A DNA stretch of 6,108 nt, taken from Deltaproteobacteria bacterium (lineage in GTDB: Bacteria; Desulfobacterota; Desulfobaccia; Desulfobaccales; 0-14-0-80-60-11). The stretch is from the NCBI GenBank assembly GCA_023381945.1, contig JAMCQY010000135.1, positions 1-6,108 on the forward strand, given 5' to 3'. The position numbers and the translations under genes were made by a program. Shown here piece by piece: positions 1 to 4,683 of this stretch; the first letter of the stretch is position 1; every line of letters begins with the position of its first letter. The notes beneath the pieces were generated by a model. The model was not told where the DNA came from. It saw nothing but the letters and a program-made list of their open reading frames with translations, and did no database searches.

Positions 1-2
1 GC

Positions 3-182
3 GGGCGCCAGGGCGGACGAGCCTGGCTGACCCCGGCGGGAGAAACGGCTGTGGCCCAATTTTGGGAACTGGTGGCCCAATTTAATGAATGGCTCAGCAG
101 CCGGCCGGGAGATGACTGTTTCCCCGGTCTTGCTGAACCGCGGCCTCTCCCATTGGATCCTCCGGCGCCAAAATCAGGGTAA
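3..182 (+). CDS. ModE/LysR-type winged-helix regulator, C-terminal part (5' end cut by window edge)
   Basis: An open frame enters from the window edge and ends at TAA 180-182, giving 59 visible residues. It begins GRQGGRAWLTPAGETAVAQF, which resembles the wing and following helix of ModE-type N-terminal domains (glycine-rich wing, then LTxxG and a helix rich in hydrophobic and aromatic residues). After that helix (to about residue 31) comes a short proline-rich tail and a stop. The oxyanion-binding Mop/TOBE domains of full-length ModE are therefore absent downstream, so this looks like the single-domain form. The gene ends 46 bp before tupA copy 1 and on the same strand, which fits a molybdate- or tungstate-linked transcriptional regulator of the tup genes. 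A MarR-like or other winged helix with an LTPAG wing is the main alternative. Only the wing side is visible, so the recognition helix cannot be judged. Confidence 0.6.
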   Translation, partial: GRQGGRAWLTPAGETAVAQFWELVAQFNEWLSSRPGDDCFPGLAEPRPLPLDPPAPKSG

Positions 183-228
183 TAAAAAATTAGAAATCTA
201 TAAGAAAAAATAGGAATGGAGGATTAAC

Positions 229-1044
229 ATGAAAATGAGTCTGTTGCCAATCTTCCTGATGGGCCTGCTGCTCGTTGCCGGCGCGGCGTCCGCCGAAACC
301 CGGATTAAATGCGCTTCCACCACCAGCACCCAGAATTCCGGCCTGTTTGATTATCTGCGGCCCATCTTTAAACAGAAAACCGGCATCCAGGTGGACGTGG
401 TGGCGGTGGGCACCGGCGCGGCCATCGAGATCGGGAAAAGGGGTGACGCCGACGTGGTCTTCGTACACGCCAAGGAGCAGGAATTAAAGGCGGTGCAGGA
501 GGGCTTTTTCGTCAACCGCCATGACGTGATGTACAATGATTTCGTGATCATCGGCCCGGCTAGTGATCCGTTAAAAATCAAGGGCTTGAAGTCGGCGGTG
601 GAGGCCTTCAAGAAGATCGCCGCCGCGGGGGGCCCCTTTATCTCCCGGGGCGATAAATCCGGCACCAATACCAAGGAACTGGCCATCTGGAAGGCCGCCG
701 GCAGCGATCACCAGGGCCAGAAGTGGTACCTGGAGGTGGGCCAGGGCATGGAGAAAACCCAGCGCATCGCCAATGAGAAAAAGGGTTACACCCTCACCGA
801 CCGGGGCACCTGGCTGGCCACCAAAGATAAGGACAAGCTGGAGATGGTGGTGGTGCTGGAAGGCGATCCGGTGCTGTTCAACCAGTATGGCGTGATGGCG
901 GTTAATCCCCAAAAGCATCCCCAGGTGAAATATCAAGAAGCCATGCAGTTCATCGACTGGCTGGTATCGAAGGAAGGCCAGCAGGTCATCGGCGACTTCA
1001 AGGACAAACACGGGAATCGGCTCTTCATTCCCAACGCCAAATAA
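229..1044 (+). CDS. tupA: Tungstate ABC transporter substrate-binding protein TupA, copy 1
   Basis: Encodes 271 residues. It is the periplasmic receptor that captures tungstate and hands it to the TupB permease. A Sec signal peptide covers residues 1-22 (hydrophobic core 5-17, cleavage after Ala-Ser-Ala, mature end ETRIK). There is no lipobox, as expected for a soluble periplasmic protein. Family hallmarks are TTSTQNSGL at 31-39 (oxyanion loop at the end of the first strand), VGTGAAIEIGKRGDAD at 60-75, VMYNDFVIIGP at 100-110, and SRGDKSGTN at 139-147. The arginine at 140 is probably the oxyanion-contacting arginine known to matter for tungstate selectivity in the TupA family. A GGAGG ribosome site at 218-222 lies 6 nt from ATG 229; an in-frame ATG at 235 is possible but too far from it. 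Copy 1 has no tupB directly behind it: a hairpin, a repeat element and copy 2 follow. ModA/WtpA-type molybdate binders are less likely given the TupA-specific motifs. Confidence 0.93.
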   Translation: MKMSLLPIFLMGLLLVAGAASAETRIKCASTTSTQNSGLFDYLRPIFKQKTGIQVDVVAVGTGAAIEIGKRGDADVVFVHAKEQELKAVQEGFFVNRHDVMYNDFVIIGPASDPLKIKGLKSAVEAFKKIAAAGGPFISRGDKSGTNTKELAIWKAAGSDHQGQKWYLEVGQGMEKTQRIANEKKGYTLTDRGTWLATKDKDKLEMVVVLEGDPVLFNQYGVMAVNPQKHPQVKYQEAMQFIDWLVSKEGQQVIGDFKDKHGNRLFIPNAK

Positions 1045-1049
1045 GGCCT

Positions 1050-1085
1050 GGTGCTACCCGCAAGCCAGCCGGTGCGGGTAGCACC
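1050..1085 (+). terminator. Strong hairpin just after tupA copy 1
   Basis: A perfect 13-bp inverted repeat (GGTGCTACCCGCA at 1050-1062, its complement at 1073-1085) with a 10-nt loop starts 5 bp after the tupA1 stop codon. It is not followed by a run of T (next bases GCGTC), so it is not a standard intrinsic terminator. It could stabilise the 3' end of the tupA1 message, be a weak or factor-assisted terminator, or reduce read-through into tupA2BC so that receptor 1 is made in excess. The stem is seen directly; the role is inferred. Confidence 0.5.
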
Positions 1086-1091
1086 GCGTCT

Positions 1092-1218
1092 TATAGCGAT
1101 TGCCAAAAGTTTTTTCCGATAGCCAATAAATTGTAGGGGCGGACCCATGTGTCCGCCCGCAAGAGGGCGCACACGCGGGTGCGCGCCTACAAAGAAATTA
1201 TTTTTGGCAATCGCTATA
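1092..1218. mobile_element. MITE-like palindromic element, copy 1
   Basis: A 127-bp element bounded by perfect 17-bp terminal inverted repeats (TATAGCGATTGCCAAAA at 1092-1108, complement at 1202-1218). Inside, a second inverted pair (TTGTAGG at 1131-1137 with CCTACAA at 1186-1192) encloses two GC-rich hairpins, GGGCGGAC/GTCCGCCC at 1137-1158 and GGGCGCAC/GTGCGC near 1165-1184. A single strand could therefore fold into a cloverleaf. A second copy of the same length and orientation lies at 3776-3902. There is no coding capacity. Small size, terminal repeats and TA at the outer ends suit a non-autonomous element mobilised by an IS630/Tc1-type transposase, which is inference; no transposase is in the window. 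Confidence 0.75.
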
Positions 1219-1437
1219 AATAAAAAATGTACATTAATGCAAAAAAGAGATTAACAATATTTCGATAATGTATATAATTGATTGTAATTATTTACGATAT
1301 GGTAAAAAATAAATTTGGCATCTTTGGGAAAAAAGGTAATTTAATTTGAAATATTAGCTAATTAATCTTAGCGTCAGAAATTTTGGCACTTCCGATGCAA
1401 ATATGCTCTAATAAAAAAGTTTGGAAGACTAAAAAAG
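1219..1437 (+). other. AT-rich intergenic region upstream of tupA copy 2
   Basis: About 220 bp without a credible gene, strikingly AT-rich against the GC-rich coding sequence around it. It carries two perfect 10-bp palindromes, AATGTACATT at 1226-1235 and ATTAGCTAAT at 1353-1362, and the tract TATATAATTG near 1271-1280, which could be operator, activator or bending sites. The sigma-54-like promoter at 1383-1399 lies at its downstream end. I could not find a convincing copy of the classical E. coli ModE operator. Treat this as the control region of tupA2BC, with individual sites unproven. Confidence 0.5.
1383..1399 (+). promoter_or_regulatory. Candidate sigma-54 (-24/-12) promoter for tupA2BC
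   Basis: The sequence is TTGGCAC, five bases, then ATGCA. The RpoN consensus is TTGGCAC-N5-TTGCA, so 11 of 12 defined positions match. The invariant GG (1385-1386) and GC (1397-1398) are exactly 12 bp apart. Transcription would start near 1410, leaving a leader of about 28 nt before the tupA2 ATG at 1438. A competing sigma-70 reading uses TTGGCA (1383-1388) and TCTAAT (1407-1412) with an 18-bp spacer, which is less convincing. RpoN promoters need an enhancer-binding activator; none is encoded in the window. Confidence 0.55.
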
Positions 1438-2262
1438 ATGGCGCTAAAAAAAATTCTTCCCGCCGTGCTGGCCCTGGTTTGGCTGGCAATTTTGCCGGGA
1501 CCGGCCTTCTCCCTGAGCCGCATCCGGTGCGCCGGCACCACGAGCACGCAAAATTCCGGATTTTTTGATTATATCCTGCCGCTCTTTGCGAAAAAGACCG
1601 GCATCCAGGTGGATGTGGTGGCCGTGGGCACCGGCGCGGCCATCGAGATCGGCAAGCGCGGCGACGCCGACCTGCTCTTTTGCCATGCCAAGGAGCAGGA
1701 ATTGCAGGCCGTGCAGGGAGGTTACTTCGTTGACCGGCGCGACGTGATGTATAATGACTTTGTCATCATCGGCCCGGCCAGCGATCCTCTGAAGATCAAG
1801 GGCTTGAAGTCGGCGGTGGCGGCCTTTAAAATGATTGCGGCCCAGGGGGCGGCCTTTGTCTCCCGAGGGGATAAATCCGGCACCAATGTAAAAGAATTGG
1901 CCATCTGGAAGACCGCCGGGATCGATCCCCAGGGCCGGAAGTGGTACCTGCAGACGGGACAAGGCCAGGAGAAAACCCAGCGGATTGCCAATGAAAAACA
2001 GGCCTACGCCCTGACTGACCGGGGCACCTGGCTGGCTACCAAAGACAAAGACAAACTGGATATGGTCATTGTCCTGGAGGGCGATCCCGTCCTATTTAAT
2101 CAATACGGGGTGATGGCGGTCAATCCCCAAAAGCACCCCCAGGTAAAATATCAAGAAGCCATGCAATTCATCGACTGGCTCGTCTCCAAGGAAGGCCAGC
2201 AGGTCATCGGCGGCTTCAAGGACCAGCATGGGAACCAGCTCTTTATTCCCAATGCCAAATAA
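1438..2262 (+). CDS. tupA: Tungstate ABC transporter substrate-binding protein TupA, copy 2
   Basis: Encodes 274 residues. It is a second periplasmic tungstate receptor, placed directly ahead of tupB and tupC. The signal peptide covers residues 1-25 (Lys4-Lys5, hydrophobic core 6-19, cleavage after Ala-Phe-Ser). The mature part aligns with copy 1 without gaps over 247 positions, with about 209 identical by hand count. The motifs are retained: TTSTQNSG at 34-41, VGTGAAIEIGKRGDAD at 63-78, and SRGDKSGTN at 142-150 with the probable oxyanion arginine at 143. Differences include Phe42 for Leu after the TTST loop and Cys82 for Val in the strand after GDAD, which gives this copy two mature cysteines (31 and 82). 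The signal peptides of the two copies are unrelated in sequence. The ribosome site is weak (GGAAG 1423-1427, 10 nt from ATG). It stands first in a tupA-tupB-tupC operon under its own probable promoter. Confidence 0.92.
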   Translation: MALKKILPAVLALVWLAILPGPAFSLSRIRCAGTTSTQNSGFFDYILPLFAKKTGIQVDVVAVGTGAAIEIGKRGDADLLFCHAKEQELQAVQGGYFVDRRDVMYNDFVIIGPASDPLKIKGLKSAVAAFKMIAAQGAAFVSRGDKSGTNVKELAIWKTAGIDPQGRKWYLQTGQGQEKTQRIANEKQAYALTDRGTWLATKDKDKLDMVIVLEGDPVLFNQYGVMAVNPQKHPQVKYQEAMQFIDWLVSKEGQQVIGGFKDQHGNQLFIPNAK

Positions 2263-2295
2263 ACGAGCGGGGCAGGGGCGCTCCTCGGGTTAATT

Positions 2296-3009
2296 ATGCA
2301 CTCCATCATCGAAGGGTTCGCCGCGGCTTTCCGGCTGATCATTGGCCTTAATCCCGAACTGCTGCGCATTATCCTGTTGTCTTTGCAGGTTTCGGGAACG
2401 GCCCTGGCGGCCGCCACCCTCCTGGGCCTGCCGGTGGGGGCCTGCCTGGCCTTGCGGCGGCTGCCTTTGCAAGGGCTGGCGATCAGTCTGCTTAACACCG
2501 GCATGGGCCTGCCGCCGGTGGCCGTGGGACTGTTCCTTTACCTGCTGCTTTCCCGCAGCGGCCCCTTGGGCTTCGTCGGCCTCCTCTATACTCCCGCGGC
2601 CATGGTCGTCGCCCAGGCCATCCTGGCCTTTCCCATCGTGGCGTCGCTCTCCCAGGCGGCCATCGCCGGAGTGGACCCGATCATCCGCCAGGCAGCCGTC
2701 ACGCTGGGGGCCACGCCCTTCCAGGAGAGTCTGGCGGTCATCCGGGAAGCCAGGTATGCCATTGTGGCGGGCGTCCTGGCCGGCTTGGGCCGGGTGATGG
2801 CCGAGGTGGGGGCCATCATCATCGTCGGCGGCAACATTGCCGGCTATACCCGGGTCATGACCACCACCATCGCCCTGGAGACCGACAAAGGCAACTTTGA
2901 GTTGGCCATTGCCCTGGGAATAATCTTATTGGCCATCTCCTTTGCCATCACCATTGCTCTGCGCTTTTTTCAGAGACTGGGCCATACCGTACCCATGGTG
3001 AGCTCATGA
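2296..3009 (+). CDS. tupB: Tungstate ABC transporter permease TupB
   Basis: Encodes 237 residues, an inner-membrane subunit that would form the homodimeric tungstate channel. About five membrane segments are visible near residues 24-50, 64-86, 98-118, 155-178 and 202-224. The cytoplasmic coupling (EAA-type) loop is at 132-151 (RQAAVTLGATPFQESLAVIR region, with the conserved Gly-Ala), which docks on the ATPase. TupB-like sequences include MGLPPVAVGLFLY at 70-82 and the GGNIAGYTRVMTTTIALET stretch at 178-196. The gene begins 33 bp after tupA2 with a poor Shine-Dalgarno sequence (GGG at 2287-2289), suggesting translation partly depends on the upstream gene. It overlaps tupC by 4 bp (ATGA). The length and topology are normal for TupB. 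A CysT/ModB-type permease is the alternative family, but the neighbours and sequence favour TupB. Confidence 0.92.
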   Translation: MHSIIEGFAAAFRLIIGLNPELLRIILLSLQVSGTALAAATLLGLPVGACLALRRLPLQGLAISLLNTGMGLPPVAVGLFLYLLLSRSGPLGFVGLLYTPAAMVVAQAILAFPIVASLSQAAIAGVDPIIRQAAVTLGATPFQESLAVIREARYAIVAGVLAGLGRVMAEVGAIIIVGGNIAGYTRVMTTTIALETDKGNFELAIALGIILLAISFAITIALRFFQRLGHTVPMVSS

Positions 3010-3659
3010 GTCTGGAACTTAAAATCTCCCACCTTTTCAAGACCTACAATGGCAATCCGATCCTGCGTGATTGCTCCTTTGCCTTTGCCCCAGGCAGGAC
3101 TTACATGTTGCAGGGTCCCAACGGCAGCGGCAAGTCCACTCTGTTCCGGCTCCTGGCCCTGCTGGAAAAGCCCGATGGCGGCCGGGTGGAGTACCGGGAG
3201 GGCGGCCGGCCCCTGGCTGACGATCTGGATTTGCGCCGGCGCCTCACTCTAGTGCTGCCCCGCACCGGCATCTTCAACACTACGGTTTTTCACAATGTCG
3301 CCTTTGGCTTGCAGATCAGAGGCTTCGGCAAAACCGCTATCCGGGAGCGGGTCGAGCAGGCCCTGGCAAGCGTGGGGCTGGCGCACAAGAAACATCAACG
3401 GGCCTCGGAACTCTCCAGCGGTGAGACCAAGCGCCTGGGAATCGCCCGGGCCATGGTCATCGAGCCGGAGATTTTCCTGCTGGACGAACCCACTGCCAAT
3501 ATCGACCCGGCCAATACCGCCATCATCGAAGAAATCATCCTGGCCCTGAAGCGGCAGCGGCGGGCCACCCTGCTGCTGATCACCCACGACCCGGCCCAGG
3601 CCGAGCGGCTGGGCGATGAGTTGCTCTGGCTGAAGGACGGCAAGGTGGTTACAGCCTGA
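3006..3659 (+). CDS. tupC: Tungstate ABC transporter ATP-binding protein TupC
   Basis: Encodes 217 residues, the cytoplasmic ATPase that powers TupB. Walker A is GPNGSGKST at 37-45; the signature motif is LSSGE at 136-140 (a variant of LSGGQ); Walker B with the catalytic glutamate is FLLDEP at 157-162 (Glu161); the D-loop is NID at 165-167; and the H-loop histidine is 194 in LITHD. Where the Q-loop glutamine normally sits (VFQ-type sequence before the LFN/VxxNV segment), this protein reads LVLPRTGIFNTTVFHNV at 82-98, with Pro85 at the expected glutamine position. The protein ends soon after the H-loop and has no C-terminal TOBE regulatory domain, as is usual for TupC. Translation starts at an ATG overlapping the tupB stop, preceded by GGTGAG at 2997-3002. 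A terminator follows 30 bp after the stop. Confidence 0.92.
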   Translation: MSLELKISHLFKTYNGNPILRDCSFAFAPGRTYMLQGPNGSGKSTLFRLLALLEKPDGGRVEYREGGRPLADDLDLRRRLTLVLPRTGIFNTTVFHNVAFGLQIRGFGKTAIRERVEQALASVGLAHKKHQRASELSSGETKRLGIARAMVIEPEIFLLDEPTANIDPANTAIIEEIILALKRQRRATLLLITHDPAQAERLGDELLWLKDGKVVTA

Positions 3660-3689
3660 ATAGAGTCAGTTATTGAGATAGGGTTGGGG

Positions 3690-3721
3690 TAGGGGGCGGT
3701 TGAATACCGCCCCTATTTTTT
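3690..3721 (+). terminator. Intrinsic terminator of the tup operon
   Basis: GGGGCGGT (3693-3700) pairs with ACCGCCCC (3706-3713) around a 5-nt loop. TA (3690-3691) can add two pairs past a bulged G, and six T follow at 3716-3721. This is a textbook Rho-independent terminator 30 bp after the tupC stop. It separates the tup operon from the downstream genes. Confidence 0.9.
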
Positions 3722-3775
3722 GAAACAAAATGGAGATCGGCTTGATCTCTTGCAAATGTCCGTCCGGGCTTGAAT

Positions 3776-3902
3776 TATAGCGTTTGCCAAAAGTTTTTCC
3801 GATAACCCGATGGATTGTAGGGGCGGACCCATGTGTCCGCCCAGTTTGAGGGCGCACACGGGGGTGCGCCCCTACAAGAAATTATTTTTGGGAATCGCTA
3901 TA
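3776..3902. mobile_element. MITE-like palindromic element, copy 2
   Basis: This is a 127-bp element in the same orientation as the copy at 1092-1218 and clearly homologous; the core from TTGTAGGGGC through GTCCGCCC is identical in both. The terminal repeats (3776-3792 and 3886-3902) each carry one change, so they now mismatch at two positions. The inner arms are better preserved here: TTGTAGGGGC (3815-3824) pairs perfectly with GCCCCTACAA (3868-3877), and the second hairpin GGGCGCAC/GTGCGCCC is perfect. Small compensating indels separate the copies. No transposase or coding capacity is present. Confidence 0.75.
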
Positions 3903-4032
3903 GGTGCGCGGCCAGGGCGGGGTTGTCAGGAGGTTGGCGGATATTTCCCAAAAATGCCCAGGTGACAAAGACGCCCACGATGATTAGTTTAATCACGTTA
4001 AAGTCGACTAAATACTTGGCGGCGGCTTGGAT
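3898..4032 (-). pseudogene. Possible remnant of a small membrane-protein gene
   Basis: The minus strand holds a 44-codon stop-to-stop frame with a protein-like composition: a hydrophilic start, the single hydrophobic segment VIKLIIVGVFVTWAFLGN (about residues 13-30), then a polar tail IRQPPDNPALAAHL. Its stop codon TAG lies inside the end of the adjacent repeat element, so the element may have truncated it. There is no ATG in frame; an ATG at 4041-4043 (minus strand) begins MDLNPSRR in another frame and would need a frameshift to join. I do not recognise the family. It may be chance, so this is a low-confidence call for the otherwise gene-free stretch between the repeat and the YceI gene. Confidence 0.22.
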
Positions 4033-4045
4033 TCAAATCCATGGC

Positions 4046-4049
4046 GGAG
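4046..4049 (+). promoter_or_regulatory. Ribosome binding site that sets the YceI start
   Basis: GGAG sits 6 nt before ATG 4056. The longer frame from ATG 4041 would place this site inside the coding region and has no comparable site before it. The family's usual N-terminus (short, then hydrophobic-x-HS) also matches a start at 4056. Confidence 0.6.
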
Positions 4050-4055
4050 ACGGAC

Positions 4056-4607
4056 ATGTCTGAATGGCTGATCAACCTAAACCACAGCTCGGCAGTCTTC
4101 GCGGCGCGTCACATGATGGTAAGCTGGGTCTGGGGCCAGTTCAGCAATATCACGGGCAGCCTCGATTTCGATCCGCAACGGGTGGCGCAGGCGATGGTGA
4201 CCGCGGAAATCGATGCAACCTCCATCTACACCGGGGTAGAGCGGCGGGACCTGCATCTGAAGAGTCCTGACTTTCTCGACGTGGCCAACTACCCGACGAT
4301 CACCTTCAAGAGCACCGGGGTAGAGCCGGACGGCCTGGACCGGGCCCTGGTCCATGGCGATCTGACCTTGCGCGGCGTCACCAAGCTGGTGGTCCTGGAT
4401 GCCTGCTGGTCCGGACCGGCCCATTTCGAGGATGAGGGTCAGATCTATACCAGCTTCGGCTTTCGAGGCGAAACTATGATCAACCGCGAGGATTTCGGCA
4501 TGACCTTTAATCTGGAGATGGAGCACGGCGGGCTGATGGTGAGCCGTCTCGTCCATCTGATTCTCAACCTTGAAGTCGATCTGGTGGGGGCGCAAAAACC
4601 TTTTTAA
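4056..4607 (+). CDS. YceI-family lipocalin-like protein
   Basis: Encodes 183 residues from ATG 4056 (188 if ATG 4041 were used). YceI proteins are small beta-barrels that bind long isoprenoid-type lipids in a hydrophobic pocket; the physiological ligand is usually unknown. Family marks are LNHSSAVFAARHMMVSWVWGQF at 8-29 (His10-Ser11 and Arg18-His19 positions), EIDATSIYTGVERRDLHLKSPDFLDVANYPTITF spanning 51-84, GDLTLRGVTK at 101-110, and INREDFGMTFN at 142-152. There is no signal peptide, so it should be cytoplasmic, unlike E. coli YceI, which is exported. It stands alone after the tup terminator and the second repeat element, 76 bp before the efflux gene. A link to the tungstate genes is not supported by the sequence. 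The family assignment is firm; the function is not. Confidence 0.9.
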   Translation: MSEWLINLNHSSAVFAARHMMVSWVWGQFSNITGSLDFDPQRVAQAMVTAEIDATSIYTGVERRDLHLKSPDFLDVANYPTITFKSTGVEPDGLDRALVHGDLTLRGVTKLVVLDACWSGPAHFEDEGQIYTSFGFRGETMINREDFGMTFNLEMEHGGLMVSRLVHLILNLEVDLVGAQKPF

Positions 4608-4683
4608 AGACAGATTCTGCTTGCAGCCCTCTCAGGCCCGTCCTAAAGTGGGGGGCAAAAATACTTCCGGGTAATCAGGGATA

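Noticed and set aside
571..1011. Long minus-strand frame antisense to tupA copy 1
   Set aside because: It mirrors a clear TupA coding region in a GC-rich genome; its translation is low-complexity and histidine/leucine-rich with no family marks. The matching frame opposite tupA copy 2 (1444-1962) has the same explanation.
1092..1218. CRISPR repeat or tRNA-like interpretation of the cloverleaf-forming element
   Set aside because: There is no repeat-spacer array, and no tRNA consensus (no TTCGA-type T-loop or CCA-end context); terminal inverted repeats and a distant second copy fit a MITE-like element better.
1383..1568. 61-residue + strand frame overlapping the tupA2 start
   Set aside because: It covers the promoter and runs out of frame into the tupA2 signal peptide; no ribosome site or protein-like features.
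3732..3750. Small inverted repeat GAGATC...GATCTC after the terminator
   Set aside because: Only a 6-bp stem with no T-run or neighbouring gene end; too short to claim a function beyond the strong terminator just upstream.
4041..4055. Upstream ATG adding five residues to the YceI protein
   Set aside because: GGAG at 4046-4049 is well placed for ATG 4056, and family members start close to the HS motif; the longer start has no comparable site.
3833..4063. 76-residue + strand frame after the terminator
   Set aside because: It begins inside the repeat element, crosses non-coding sequence and has no ribosome site or recognisable domain.
4077..4595. 172-residue minus-strand frame opposite the YceI gene
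   Set aside because: It lies wholly within a strong YceI match on the other strand and shows no recognisable domain or ribosome site.
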